A stretch of DNA of 64,000 nucleotides from UBA2821 sp902763335 (GCA_052066835.1 JBQHRJ010000002.1); one strand, 5' to 3'; counted from the first letter of the stretch, positions 32,659 through 42,278 are shown. A program made the numbers and translations. Notes: generated from the letters alone by a model not told the origin.

Positions 32659-34683
32659 TTATACCCCCGCCGAATAGTCCGCATATATCACTCTGTTTCC
32701 GTTTATCCTGTATGCCCTTATTTTATAGTAATATTCTTTTCCCGCTTCCGCTGTTCTGTCTGTATATTTTGTTTTCGATTTGCTGTTCGCATTATACACT
32801 ATGCTATATTCCCCATCCAGTTTTTCACATCTGTATATAAGATATCCGGATACATGTGAATTTTTGTTCCATCGGAGAACCATACCTTTCCCTGACCGGA
32901 TTTTGCTTATCGGATACACCGTATCTATGTCTGTGCTTATATACACACTGTAGGAGTCCCTTCCATAGTATTTTTCATTTCCCGATTTCACATATCCCTT
33001 TACAGTATAATAATACTCTCTTCCCTGCTTTGCAGACTTATCTGTGTACTCTGAAACATTTCCATCGATATCTGCTATTCCGGTAAATTCTTCATCTCCA
33101 TAATATTTCCTGTAGACAGTATATCCGTCATATGCTTTATTCTGCTGCCACGTCACACTTACAGCACCATTTTCATCAACTCCTGCTGCTATCTTCCATA
33201 CACTGTCATTTAACTCTGTATCATCCAGAAATGCTTTTATACGCACATTTCCGGATGTGTCCCTGTCACTCCATATTTCGCCATCGTAACTTACAAAGCT
33301 CTGTCCCGGCTTTGACACCGCCGTAACACTGTAACCCACATTTTCCGTCTGTTCCATCGGTATCATTGCCACACCACCGTAAGGCATTATAAGACATACC
33401 ACTACAGAGAAGCTCTCTCCTTTTGTCAGCAGTACCTCCTTATCCAGTTTAACTGTATAATATCCGCTCAGTTCTTCACTGCCTTGTTGCGGTTTATCAA
33501 ATACAGGGGTGCCACTTGTCGGATCATTCTTATCCATAATATTTTTGTATATTTGAACTGTATATTCCATCTGTGGTGACATAAGATAGAAGGACACCGC
33601 CTTTAATGTTTTGTCACTGTCTGTAGTAAATATATTGGACATCCATGCATGTTCATCATTGTATGAAGCATATCTCCCTAAATCTGCCGCACCATCATAT
33701 TGATAATTGTACTTATAATTATCTTTACTCTCATAATCAAACACATATGCTGTTGAATTCTGTATATTTCCATCCTCGTACGATATCCAGAAATATCCCC
33801 TGTCTCCCCATTTGTCTCCCCAGCTGTTTTTTATAAGCCATGCCCCATTTTTATCAGGCTTCTTCTTAAAATTGTCTGCCGAATAATCATCATCCCATCC
33901 TACGATTGTAACGGCATGATTTACTCCCGTATTTGAATTTGTATTTTTATAGTAGGCTGCTTTGGAATAATTGTAATATGACGTGTTCCACCTGAATGTC
34001 ACCTGTGCTCCGCCATGCTCCATAACGAGTCTTTTAACTATATCTTTATCCTGCATGGATATCCAGTAGGAATTCTGCATATGTGCAACATCACTGGCAT
34101 ATGCCAGATTTTCATCAACTGTAAGACCTGCATTTTCAATATTATCATATGTGAGCGTACTCTCATCAGCCGGACCCATCCACGATGCATATGATGATAT
34201 CGTAAGATTGGCATTTCCACCTAACTGCCTGTAGTCGGCACTCACTGCCTCATTATAATCCCCTGCCGTTCCCCCTGACGGGTCAGCAGGTCTGTGATAT
34301 GCAAAATATGTAAGATGCATTTCCGATAAATCCGCATCATCAGACCCAAGTCTTTTTATTATATTATTTTCACTCACACTACTGCTTGCAAATGCCCAGC
34401 ATGTACCATATGCCTTATTGTTATAATCCTGATTTTTTACGGCTGAAACTTTTTGATTTTCTCTTGCATCATAACATGCCGGTAACACGTCGGCACTCCG
34501 GTCAAGCTCATATTCCCTGTTAACCGGTTTTACATCCGGCATTCCTTCTTCTATATATGTATCATAATTCACTTCGTACTGCTGCTGTACTTCCTTTGAT
34601 TCAATAGCATAAATATTATCACAGTCAGCCATTGCAAAGCACAGAGCGGCACATGCTGCAACCATTCCCAAACGTTTTTTCAT
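32659..34683 (-). CDS. secreted papain-family (C1) cysteine protease with lectin-like and FN3 domains
   Basis: 674 residues from ATG 34683 (GGAGG five bases upstream). A signal peptide (MKKRLGMVAACAALCFAMA) is followed by a propeptide-like stretch and a C1 domain: active Cys in KAYGTCWAFASSS (~95), His in GVNHAVTIVGWDDD (~256), Asn in WLIKNSWGDKWG (~286). Next comes a ~130-residue beta domain (HAWMSNIFTTDSDKTLKAVS) like the lectin-like domain of clostridial C1 proteases, then two fibronectin type III modules near the C-terminus (SGNEKYYGRD and AGKEYYYKIRAYRING regions). It is probably secreted or wall-associated through the FN3 part; no LPxTG or anchor helix is present. Monocistronic, between groEL and the YfhO island. 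Confidence 0.88.
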   Translation of the reverse strand: MKKRLGMVAACAALCFAMADCDNIYAIESKEVQQQYEVNYDTYIEEGMPDVKPVNREYELDRSADVLPACYDARENQKVSAVKNQDYNNKAYGTCWAFASSSVSENNIIKRLGSDDADLSEMHLTYFAYHRPADPSGGTAGDYNEAVSADYRQLGGNANLTISSYASWMGPADESTLTYDNIENAGLTVDENLAYASDVAHMQNSYWISMQDKDIVKRLVMEHGGAQVTFRWNTSYYNYSKAAYYKNTNSNTGVNHAVTIVGWDDDYSADNFKKKPDKNGAWLIKNSWGDKWGDRGYFWISYEDGNIQNSTAYVFDYESKDNYKYNYQYDGAADLGRYASYNDEHAWMSNIFTTDSDKTLKAVSFYLMSPQMEYTVQIYKNIMDKNDPTSGTPVFDKPQQGSEELSGYYTVKLDKEVLLTKGESFSVVVCLIMPYGGVAMIPMEQTENVGYSVTAVSKPGQSFVSYDGEIWSDRDTSGNVRIKAFLDDTELNDSVWKIAAGVDENGAVSVTWQQNKAYDGYTVYRKYYGDEEFTGIADIDGNVSEYTDKSAKQGREYYYTVKGYVKSGNEKYYGRDSYSVYISTDIDTVYPISKIRSGKGMVLRWNKNSHVSGYLIYRCEKLDGEYSIVYNANSKSKTKYTDRTAEAGKEYYYKIRAYRINGNRVIYADYSAGV

Positions 34684-34722
34684 AATCTCCTCCATTCTGC
34701 AGATGTTGTTTGTCCAAAATTA

Positions 34723-34776
34723 ATAGCAGACACATCTTTCCTTCCGCACTACGCTTCAGATAAATGTGTCTGCTAT
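34723..34776 (-). terminator. terminator of groESL
   Basis: A 13-bp perfect stem (ATAGCAGACACAT / ATGTGTCTGCTAT) with a 28-base loop, about 45 bases after the groEL stop on the minus strand, followed by TAATTTTGG. The trailing T run is modest but the stem is strong. Confidence 0.65.
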
Positions 34777-34819
34777 ATTATATACTATTTTCTATTTATT
34801 TTCAAATATCAGCGAAATA

Positions 34820-36442
34820 TTACATCATTCCACCCATACCTGCTCCTGCAGGCATTGCCGGTGTCTCTTCCTTAATATTTGCAACAACTGATTCTGTAGT
34901 AAGAAGTGTTGAAGCTACGCTTGTAGCATTCTGTAATGCACTTCTTGTAACCTTAGCCGGGTCAAGAATACCTCTTTCAACCATATTTACATATTCTTCA
35001 TGTAATGCATCGAATCCGAATCCCGGCTCTGACTCTCTTACTTTATTTACGATAACTGAGCCTTCAAGACCTGCATTCTTTGAAATTGTGAATAATGGAG
35101 CCTCAAGTGCCTTAAGTATGATATTGGCACCAGTCTTCTCATCACCTTCAAGACCTGCAACAAGTTTTGCAACTTCCTTAGATGCATGGATATATGCAGA
35201 ACCGCCTCCTGCGATGATTCCCTCTTCTACTGCTGCTCTTGTAGCTGCAAGTGCATCTTCCATACGAAGCTTTCCTTCCTTCATCTCTGTCTCTGTAGCT
35301 GCACCTACACGGATAACTGCTACACCACCTGCAAGCTTAGCAAGTCTTTCCTGTAATTTTTCTCTGTCGAAATCAGATGTTGTCTCTTCAATCTGTGTAC
35401 GAATCTGGCTTACTCTTGCCTCTATTTCAGCCTTATCACCTTCACCGTCTACGATTACTGTATTTTCTTTCTGAACCTTAACAGATTTAGCTCTTCCAAG
35501 CTGATCCATTGTAGTATCTTTAAGCTCTAATCCTAACTCTTCTGAGATAACCTGACCGCCTGTAAGAATAGCGATATCTTTTAACATCTCTTTTCTTCTG
35601 TCACCATATCCAGGAGCCTTAACTGCTACTACGTTGAATGTTCCTCTTAATTTGTTTACGATTAATGTTGTAAGAGCTTCACCCTCAACATCCTCAGCAA
35701 TAATTAAAAGTTTTGAACCAGACTGTACAATCTGCTCAAGAAGTGGAAGGATTTCCTGAATGTTGCTGATTTTCTTATCTGTTATAAGGATGTATGGATC
35801 TTCAAGAACTGCTTCCATTTTGTCCATATCAGTTGCCATATAAGCTGAAATATATCCTCTGTCGAACTGCATACCTTCTACAAGGTCAAGCTCTGTCTGC
35901 ATTGTCTTTGACTCTTCTATAGTGATTACACCATCGTTAGAAACTTTTTCCATAGCATCTGCTACCATGTTTCCTACTTCTTCATCACCTGCTGAAATAG
36001 CTGCTACCTTAGCTATCTGATCTTTTCCTGTTACTTTGCTGCTCATTCCTGCTATAGCCTCTACAGCTGCCTGAGTAGCCTTCTTCATTCCTTTTCTGAG
36101 TATGATAGGATTTGCTCCTGCTGCAAGGTTCTTCATACCTTCATTTATCATTGCCTGTGCAAGAACTGTAGCTGTTGTTGTACCGTCACCTGCTACATCG
36201 TTAGTCTTTGTTGCAACTTCTTTAACTAACTGTGCACCCATATTTTCAAATGCATCCTCAAGTTCTACCTCTTTTGCGATAGTAACACCATCATTTGTAA
36301 TAAGAGGAGCACCATATGTCTTATCAAGAACTACGTTTCTTCCTTTAGGTCCCAATGTAACTTTAACTGTATCTGCTAACTGATTTACGCCTGACTCCAA
36401 TGCTTTTCTCGCATCTGCACCATATTTAATCTCTTTTGCCAT
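34820..36442 (-). CDS. groEL: chaperonin GroEL
   Basis: 540 residues, standard length. It has the expected LGPKGRNVVLDKTYGAPLIT, the ATP-binding DGTTTATVLAQAMI, VVAVKAPGYGDRRKEML and the C-terminal Gly/Met tail (GAGMGGMM). GroEL folds proteins with GroES and also keeps HrcA active, closing the feedback loop on CIRCE promoters. It follows groES by 41 bases and is ended by a strong hairpin. Confidence 0.98.
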   Translation of the reverse strand: MAKEIKYGADARKALESGVNQLADTVKVTLGPKGRNVVLDKTYGAPLITNDGVTIAKEVELEDAFENMGAQLVKEVATKTNDVAGDGTTTATVLAQAMINEGMKNLAAGANPIILRKGMKKATQAAVEAIAGMSSKVTGKDQIAKVAAISAGDEEVGNMVADAMEKVSNDGVITIEESKTMQTELDLVEGMQFDRGYISAYMATDMDKMEAVLEDPYILITDKKISNIQEILPLLEQIVQSGSKLLIIAEDVEGEALTTLIVNKLRGTFNVVAVKAPGYGDRRKEMLKDIAILTGGQVISEELGLELKDTTMDQLGRAKSVKVQKENTVIVDGEGDKAEIEARVSQIRTQIEETTSDFDREKLQERLAKLAGGVAVIRVGAATETEMKEGKLRMEDALAATRAAVEEGIIAGGGSAYIHASKEVAKLVAGLEGDEKTGANIILKALEAPLFTISKNAGLEGSVIVNKVRESEPGFGFDALHEEYVNMVERGILDPAKVTRSALQNATSVASTLLTTESVVANIKEETPAMPAGAGMGGMM

Positions 36443-36483
36443 TCTAATCTACCTCCAAAATATTATTCAAATGATTTGTCGTA

Positions 36484-36768
36484 TTATTCTACAACTGCTA
36501 AAATGTCTGACTGTCTTACTATGATATATTCCTCATCTTCAATCTTAACTTCTGTTCCTGCGTATTTAGAATATATAACAGTATCTCCTGTCTTAACTTC
36601 CATCTTTACCTCTTTACCGTCAACTACTCCGCCAGGTCCTACAGCTATAACTTCTGCCTGCTGTGGTTTCTCCTTTGCCTGTCCCGGTATAACTATTCCT
36701 GATTTTGTTGTTTCTTCTGCAACTAACTGTTTTAATACTACTCTGTCTCCTAATGGTACTAACTTCAT
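36484..36768 (-). CDS. groES: co-chaperonin GroES
   Basis: 94 residues from the ATG at 36768 (MKLVPLGDRVVLKQL), seven bases after GGAGG. The mobile loop (EETTKSGIVIPGQAKEKPQQ) and the C-terminal VKTGDTVIYSKYAGTEVKI are typical. First gene of groESL; a CIRCE site and promoter lie just upstream. Confidence 0.97.
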   Translation of the reverse strand: MKLVPLGDRVVLKQLVAEETTKSGIVIPGQAKEKPQQAEVIAVGPGGVVDGKEVKMEVKTGDTVIYSKYAGTEVKIEDEEYIIVRQSDILAVVE

Positions 36769-36802
36769 GATAAATCCTCCAATCATACTGTTTTTTCTTT
36801 TA

Positions 36803-36829
36803 TTAGCACTCACTCTTGATGAGTGCTAA
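36803..36829 (-). promoter_or_regulatory. CIRCE operator upstream of groESL
   Basis: A perfect TTAGCACTC-N9-GAGTGCTAA repeat in the groES leader, identical in both arms to the one before hrcA. It places groESL in the HrcA regulon. Confidence 0.97.
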
Positions 36830-36841
36830 TTTCTAATGCAT

Positions 36842-36870
36842 ATAATAATGTTTTTAATCTTATTATGCAA
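36842..36870 (-). promoter_or_regulatory. sigma-A promoter of groESL
   Basis: On the minus strand TTGCAT (36865-36870), 17 bases and TATTAT (36842-36847), about 12 bases before the CIRCE site. Confidence 0.75.
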
Positions 36871-36950
36871 GTTTAATTTTACCACTGTTTTCTAATTTAT
36901 CAGCAGGTTTTCTATACTTTTCTCCGATTTTCATCTGTTTTCTTGTTTTT

Positions 36951-37835
36951 TTATTTATTTTTATCCTTTAATGATTTTTCTCTTGCATACGCAAACAAAT
37001 ACTGCTGGGCATATCCGCCATACTCACCGAATGCTTTATCTGCAAACTTCTGTATCTCCTCTTTTTTGGTCTCCTTGCCAAAGTAGATTTCTTCCATGAC
37101 ACGCTTAACCCACACATCTATAGGAAACGCCGCCTTAAAGCCCAGTCCGAACAGCAGTGTACAGTCCGCCACCTTTTTACCCACTCCCTTTAATGACTTA
37201 AGGGTTTCTTCTGCCTCATTTCTGTCCATTGATGCAAGAATACTGCCATCTATCGTTCCGTCTGCCAACGCCTTAGATGCACCGTAGAGATACGCTGCCC
37301 TGAATCCGGTCTTGCAATCCCTGAAATCTTCTTCAGTCAGTTCAGCCAGCCTGTATTTATCCGGAAATGAATAATAATCTTTTTCTCCGTATGTTCCGAT
37401 TTTGTCACCATATCTTTCACATATCGTTGCAATTATCTTCCTTATCCTTGGAATCTGCTGATTCTGGGATATTATAAAGGAAATAAGCACCTCATCAAAT
37501 TCCTGATTAAGTATGCGTATTCCCCCCTGTGCCTCTATTGCATCTGCTATCTTACCATTCCTGCTCACAAGCTCTCTTTTTATTTCTCCGTAATCTCTCT
37601 CAAGGTCAAAATATTCCTCCCATATTCCTTTGTATTCCTGTTCAGAGGTATTATATAATATAAGACTGTCATCCTGCTGCTTTATGTGCAGCATCTTTTT
37701 CATTGCCACAATTATATAATCATCTGCATCAATTCTCTCATATCTGAAGCACTGACCACACTCTAAAGTCTGGCCAAGATTAAAATCCTGCACATTCTCA
37801 ACTATTATATTACCGTTCTCTGAGATTATTCTCAT
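36951..37835 (-). CDS. ogg: 8-oxoguanine DNA glycosylase / AP lyase (OGG1 type)
   Basis: 294 residues. An OGG N-terminal domain (FNLGQTLECGQCFRYERI) is followed by the helix-hairpin-helix fold: LKSLKGVGKKVADCTLLFGL holds the hairpin and the catalytic Lys, and AAFPIDVWVKRVMEE supplies the catalytic Asp. ISFIISQNQQIPRIRKII is also typical. It removes 8-oxoguanine from DNA. The bacterial OGG1-like form (with N-terminal domain) is common in Clostridia. It lies 24 bases after the HAD gene start-side neighbour on the same strand. Confidence 0.92.
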   Translation of the reverse strand: MRIISENGNIIVENVQDFNLGQTLECGQCFRYERIDADDYIIVAMKKMLHIKQQDDSLILYNTSEQEYKGIWEEYFDLERDYGEIKRELVSRNGKIADAIEAQGGIRILNQEFDEVLISFIISQNQQIPRIRKIIATICERYGDKIGTYGEKDYYSFPDKYRLAELTEEDFRDCKTGFRAAYLYGASKALADGTIDGSILASMDRNEAEETLKSLKGVGKKVADCTLLFGLGFKAAFPIDVWVKRVMEEIYFGKETKKEEIQKFADKAFGEYGGYAQQYLFAYAREKSLKDKNK

Positions 37836-37859
37836 TTTTTCACACCTGTATCCTTTATA

Positions 37860-38645
37860 TTAAATTAATTTCATCTTTTTAAGTCCGTTATATATTCCTG
37901 AATCTTCTATATTATCAGTTTTGTATTTCACATGTTTAAACAGCTCCGGATTGCTGTTTCCCATGGCGATACCGTATTTTACATATTTTAGCATCTCCAC
38001 ATCATTAAAGCTGTCACCAAACGCATAGGTATTTTCAACCGGAATGTCAAGATATTTAATCATCCTGTCTATTCCCACTGCCTTGGTGTAAGGTTTCGGA
38101 ATAAGTTCAATCAGCTCTCCCGCATGATTTATTATTATATAATCCTTTGAATATTTCTTTTCCATTGTAGCTATATCTGAATACGGTTCTATCTTTCCGC
38201 TTATCTTTGACACACTCATGTTCTCATAATCTATAGGCTCTATCTTATCGCCTATCTTTTCTTCATAAAGTGTGTATACTTCCCTGTAGGAATCAGGTAT
38301 ATTATTTTTATCTATATACATATGCTCATGTCCCTCAGGTATGGGAACTATGCCACACTCTGACATTGTCTCTGCCACATCCTCTACGGCTTCCTTATCC
38401 ATACATTCCAGGTAAAGCTTTTTTCCCTGATATTCCGCATAGGTTCCACCACCTGATATAAGGCTGTCAAATCCGATATCAAATATTTCGGGAAATATCA
38501 TGGACTTTGTCCGTCCTGTACATATCACGGGAATATGTCCGTTTTCCTTTAACATGCGGATTGCCTCCACTGTTGAATCCAGTATCTTCTTTCCATATAC
38601 ATATAAAGTTCCGTCTATATCAAAAAATATAATCTTTCTATCCAT
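37860..38645 (-). CDS. HAD-superfamily phosphatase, Cof type
   Basis: 261 residues. HAD motif I is IIFFDIDGTLYVYGKK, motif II VICTGRTKS, and motifs III/IV are KAVGIDRMIKYL and YAFGDSFNDVEMLKY; the large C2B cap between them places it in the Cof/YbjI subgroup that dephosphorylates sugar phosphates or FMN-like substrates. The actual substrate cannot be told. It is co-directional with ogg downstream (24-base gap). Confidence 0.9.
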   Translation of the reverse strand: MDRKIIFFDIDGTLYVYGKKILDSTVEAIRMLKENGHIPVICTGRTKSMIFPEIFDIGFDSLISGGGTYAEYQGKKLYLECMDKEAVEDVAETMSECGIVPIPEGHEHMYIDKNNIPDSYREVYTLYEEKIGDKIEPIDYENMSVSKISGKIEPYSDIATMEKKYSKDYIIINHAGELIELIPKPYTKAVGIDRMIKYLDIPVENTYAFGDSFNDVEMLKYVKYGIAMGNSNPELFKHVKYKTDNIEDSGIYNGLKKMKLI

Positions 38646-38808
38646 TTCTGCCTCCGTTTCACTGACTATACTACCATTTCATTTCCCAATTATCAACATC
38701 CCGGTCTGCATTATTACATTTTTCTAAACTTTTCATATTTTTCTTTATTTTTCCTCTGAATAGTATTACAATTATGTACAGAGGTTGACCAAGAAAGGAG
38801 TAGAAATT

Positions 38809-39216
38809 ATGGCAAAGAAAAAATTTGGTAAAGTTTTATTATGCAGTGCATTAATCGGTTCAGCAGTAGCGGGAGGTATGGCTCTGTACAACAAGTACAA
38901 GTCTTCCAATGATGACCTTGATGATGATGATTTCCTTGATTTTGATGATGATGATTTTGACGACGACGAGTTTGATGATGACTTTGATGATTTCGATGAC
39001 GATGATGATTCTGATGATGACGTGACAGACGCATCTGATGATGAAAGTTCAAAAGATACTGCAAAGGCAGATACTTCTTCAAAGGACGAGGAAGAAGTTA
39101 AAGAAGAAAAAGCAGAGAAAAGCTATGTAAACGTTCCAAGCGGTGATGACTTTGCTTCTTCAGAGATTGAGGCTGAGGACAAGTCAAACGATATCGGATT
39201 TGATAGTTTATTATAA
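38809..39216 (+). CDS. Asp-rich anchored protein of unknown function
   Basis: 135 residues from ATG 38809, eight bases after AAAGGAG. A short basic start (MAKKKFGK), one hydrophobic segment (VLLCSALIGSAVAGGMALYN) and then a ~45-residue run made almost only of Asp with scattered Phe (pattern DFDDDDFDD), followed by Glu/Lys/Ser-rich sequence. No domain is recognised. Proteins of this kind occur in Lachnospiraceae without known function. It might bind divalent cations or act as a charged tether at the membrane; this is a guess. It stands alone, flanked by minus-strand genes, with its own terminator. Confidence 0.8.
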   Translation: MAKKKFGKVLLCSALIGSAVAGGMALYNKYKSSNDDLDDDDFLDFDDDDFDDDEFDDDFDDFDDDDDSDDDVTDASDDESSKDTAKADTSSKDEEEVKEEKAEKSYVNVPSGDDFASSEIEAEDKSNDIGFDSLL

Positions 39217-39221
39217 TTTTT

Positions 39222-39250
39222 AAAGGGATAATCAATGCGATTATCCCTTT
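39222..39250 (+). terminator. bidirectional terminator after the Asp-rich gene
   Basis: A 12-bp perfect stem (AAAGGGATAATC / GATTATCCCTTT) with loop AATGC, preceded by AATTTTT and followed by ATCTTTATC. Placed between convergent genes, it can serve the Asp-rich gene and the DUF6062 gene. Confidence 0.85.
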
Positions 39251-39258
39251 ATCTTTAT

Positions 39259-39978
39259 CTATTCCTGCTCCTCTGCGGATATGCTGTTTAATTTGTTCAT
39301 TGCCCTCGGAAGTGCATCCTTAGAATTTTTCCACGGTTCATCCTTATGTCTGTAGTCAAATTTATCTATAAACCATGACAAATCCCCTTCCACTCTCTCC
39401 ATATTTTCTATATAGACCTTATTAGTGTCCTCTATAAATGCATCAAGATTTGCCCCTGACAGATTAGAAGATGCCTGCTCTATAAGCATTCCATAATGCT
39501 TTGTACAAAATCCTTTAGAAGTTCTGTATTTACTCTTAAATACCTCATCTTTTTCCCACAGGTAATGTATCGTCCTTATATAGCGTTTAAACGTCTCATC
39601 TATACGGTTACATATAAAGCAGGATTCATTAAGTCCCTTTATGTAGTTTATAAGCTGTGAATTATCCTGTTTCTTGAAAAATCCGGACTTCTTTGTTCCG
39701 GATGTAAGCTCTCTTATGTCTTTATTTATCTTAACCATATGGGTATGCAGTATAAGAGCCTGTCCAAGCTTGTTTTCCACCGCTGCCACCTGTCTCATGT
39801 GTTTATCGCAAAATCCCATCTTGTCTGTCATTGCCCTTATGTCATCTTCCATGTAGCTCGGTCCCATCGTAAACTGAACCGCATTTCTTTCAAGCTCATC
39901 ATACATTGCACATATCGGACATTCACATTCTTTTCCAAATGCATCATTGACAGGTATTGTATATAACTGTTCTTTCAT
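39259..39978 (-). CDS. DUF6062 family protein with repeated Cys motifs
   Basis: 239 residues, soluble. Cys/His clusters occur in order CECPICAMYDE (~18), GFCDKHMRQ (~56), SCFICNRIDE (~118) and GFCTKHYGM (~157): two CxxC-like plus two CxKH pairs, a plausible double metal site. The family is found in Clostridia and has no assigned function. It is 12 bases downstream of the MocR gene and probably co-transcribed with it and the DUF2225 gene, whose protein also carries CxxC pairs. Confidence 0.75.
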   Translation of the reverse strand: MKEQLYTIPVNDAFGKECECPICAMYDELERNAVQFTMGPSYMEDDIRAMTDKMGFCDKHMRQVAAVENKLGQALILHTHMVKINKDIRELTSGTKKSGFFKKQDNSQLINYIKGLNESCFICNRIDETFKRYIRTIHYLWEKDEVFKSKYRTSKGFCTKHYGMLIEQASSNLSGANLDAFIEDTNKVYIENMERVEGDLSWFIDKFDYRHKDEPWKNSKDALPRAMNKLNSISAEEQE

Positions 39979-39990
39979 ATATTCAACTCC

Positions 39991-41391
39991 TTACTTTAAC
40001 CAGGCTTCTTTCAGCCGTTTTATACCTTCTTCTATCTGTTCTTTATTTACAATGGCAAATCCCAATATTATTCCGCTTCTGTATATCTCTGCACCGGAAT
40101 TGAAATTTTCCGACAGACCATACACTCTTACGCCATTTTTTCCGGCAGAAGCAATAAGTTCATCCTCTGTCATACCGTTATTAACCTCCAACAGCAGATG
40201 CAGCCCCGCATTCTCTCCTGATATCTTGATAACATCACTGTTTTCCTTAAATGCCGCTATTATCATATCGTGCTTTTCCCGATACACTGCCCTCATTCGG
40301 TTTAAATGTCTCTCGAAGTAGCCGCCCTCGATAAATTCTCTCACGGTGGCCTGCTCAATTCTCGACACGGTCTGGGAACAGAATTTAAGCTTTCTGCGAT
40401 AAATTTCAAGCAGTTTCTCCGGTAACACCATATAGCTTATTCTAAGTCCCGGTGCTATTGACTTTGAAAATGTTCCTATATATATAATATTGTTATTTTC
40501 ACTTATGCCTTTAAGTGCCGGTACAGGTTTTCCATGATATCTGAACTCACTGTCATAATCATCCTCTATTATATAGCGCCCGTCACTTTCATTAGCCCAT
40601 TTCAGCAACTCAACTCTTTTACTTATGGGCATCACCGTACCAAGAGGATAATGATGTGACGGCATAACATAGACCACATCTGCCTTACAGCTTTTAAGCA
40701 TCTCCATATTGATTCCATCCCCGTCCACCTTAACAGTAACTACCTTTCTGCCATTGGTTCTGAAGATGTTGTACGCTCTCTGATATGTGGGACTTTCCAT
40801 CGCAATGACTTTATCATCATCAAATATTCTGCATAACAGTGTGGTAAGATAATAATTACCCGCACCTATAAGTATCTGTTCCGGAGAACAGTGTACATTC
40901 CTCGCCTCAAAAAGATAAGAACATATGCTGCTTCTGAGTTCCATGTCACCCATACTGTCACCGTTTCCGAACATTTCTTTGTTATCCACATTGAGAACGC
41001 TTTTGGTGATTTTTCTCCACGTATTGAAGGGAAAATACTCCAGATCAATGCCATTTGGTGTAAAATCAATCAGATTTTCTTTCTTATCTTCCTTTGCATA
41101 CAGTATATCATTATGTTTCTGTGGTGCAATGTCATATAAAAGCGATATCTCACAGACATAATATCCCTTACACGGTACGGATTCTATATATCCCTCCGAA
41201 ACTAATTGAGCGTAGGCCATATCCACTGTACTTCTGCTTATCTGAAGATACTCTGCCAATGCTCTTGCAGACGGAAGCTTCGACCTACACTCAATTTTAC
41301 CATTTCGGATTTCATTTTTTATATATGCATATATCTGTTCGTATAAAGGTGTCTTACTGTCTCCATCTAACGCCAGTGTAAATGCAAACAT
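39991..41391 (-). CDS. MocR/PdxR-type GntR regulator with aminotransferase-like domain
   Basis: 466 residues. A GntR winged helix (LYEQIYAYIKNEIRNGKIEC, SARALAEYLQISRSTVDMAY) is joined to a class I aminotransferase-like domain: YVMPSHHYPLGTVMPISKR, IEDDYDSEFRYHGKP and the PLP lysine in GTFSKSIAPGLRISYMV. MocR regulators sense PLP or amino-acid adducts and commonly control pyridoxal or amino-acid genes. No pdxST pair is near, so the target is unknown. The start codon directly follows the stop of the DUF2225 gene (TAA-ATG), so translation may be coupled. Confidence 0.9.
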   Translation of the reverse strand: MFAFTLALDGDSKTPLYEQIYAYIKNEIRNGKIECRSKLPSARALAEYLQISRSTVDMAYAQLVSEGYIESVPCKGYYVCEISLLYDIAPQKHNDILYAKEDKKENLIDFTPNGIDLEYFPFNTWRKITKSVLNVDNKEMFGNGDSMGDMELRSSICSYLFEARNVHCSPEQILIGAGNYYLTTLLCRIFDDDKVIAMESPTYQRAYNIFRTNGRKVVTVKVDGDGINMEMLKSCKADVVYVMPSHHYPLGTVMPISKRVELLKWANESDGRYIIEDDYDSEFRYHGKPVPALKGISENNNIIYIGTFSKSIAPGLRISYMVLPEKLLEIYRRKLKFCSQTVSRIEQATVREFIEGGYFERHLNRMRAVYREKHDMIIAAFKENSDVIKISGENAGLHLLLEVNNGMTEDELIASAGKNGVRVYGLSENFNSGAEIYRSGIILGFAIVNKEQIEEGIKRLKEAWLK

Positions 41392-42240
41392 TTATTTCTT
41401 ACTTACCTCTTCCTTTATAAGATCTTTTAATTCTCTTGCCCTGTCCTTAATCTTAGGTGATACCGCCTTGGATGTTATGATATCACTTATAAGCTTTAAT
41501 GAAATACCATAATCCTTACATTTTCTTGCAAGTTCTGCCACAAGATATATAAAAGTATACTCATCCATTCCGCATATCGGGAACGGCTCTGTCTGCATAG
41601 CCTCTTTAAATCCGTGGTATGCATTTTTGATAAACTGTAACTCCTGTTTTTGCAGTTCTTTCTTTGCCTCTTCAAGTCCTTCCATATCTTCCGGAAGCTG
41701 CTCTGCTTTGCCGCGAAGAATCCATGCAGTTTTCAGGCATATGTAACCTTTTTCACTGGCATGTGCCTTTTTTACCACCGCATTTACAAGTGCAAGCTGA
41801 TATCTGACAAAAGCTTCATCATAGGAATATACCGGTGCAGTCTCATCCACACCTTTAAATTTTGATGAAATATTCTGTTTTATCATATCAAGCTGTTTTG
41901 ACGTTGCCTTGTCAAAATATCTGTTAAGTGCAGCGTAACCACAGTTTCCACATACGATACAGTCGTACTTAATAGGATCTGCTATAGTATATCGTGGTCT
42001 TAAGTCCGTATCCGAACCTATCAGTTTATTCTTGCCGGTTCTTATCATCTTTGATGTGAATTTGTTGTCACACAGAGGACACTTATATGTTTTATCATAC
42101 AAAATTTCCTCCTCTGTTACCTCTTTAGGTTTTGATACTTCCTCTTTCTTTTCCTCTTTTTTCTCCTCCTCGAATACACCTACACCTTCTAAGTCACCGA
42201 GTCCTAACTGACCCAGTCCAGAAAATAAATTATCACCCAT
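41392..42240 (-). CDS. DUF2225 protein with zinc-ribbon-like motif
   Basis: 282 residues. An acidic/Lys-rich N-terminus (EEEKKEEKKEEVSKPKEV) precedes a CPLCDNKFTSKMIRTGKNKL motif and CIVCGNCGYAALNRYF, together a probable zinc ribbon, then a long helical region with TPR-like character. DUF2225 has no settled function; family members occur across Clostridia and Bacillus. Upstream lies glnS (38-base gap), downstream the MocR gene. Confidence 0.82.
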   Translation of the reverse strand: MGDNLFSGLGQLGLGDLEGVGVFEEEKKEEKKEEVSKPKEVTEEEILYDKTYKCPLCDNKFTSKMIRTGKNKLIGSDTDLRPRYTIADPIKYDCIVCGNCGYAALNRYFDKATSKQLDMIKQNISSKFKGVDETAPVYSYDEAFVRYQLALVNAVVKKAHASEKGYICLKTAWILRGKAEQLPEDMEGLEEAKKELQKQELQFIKNAYHGFKEAMQTEPFPICGMDEYTFIYLVAELARKCKDYGISLKLISDIITSKAVSPKIKDRARELKDLIKEEVSKK

Positions 42241-42278
42241 GGCAAAATACCGCTGATTAGTCAGCTCTCCTTTCCCTT

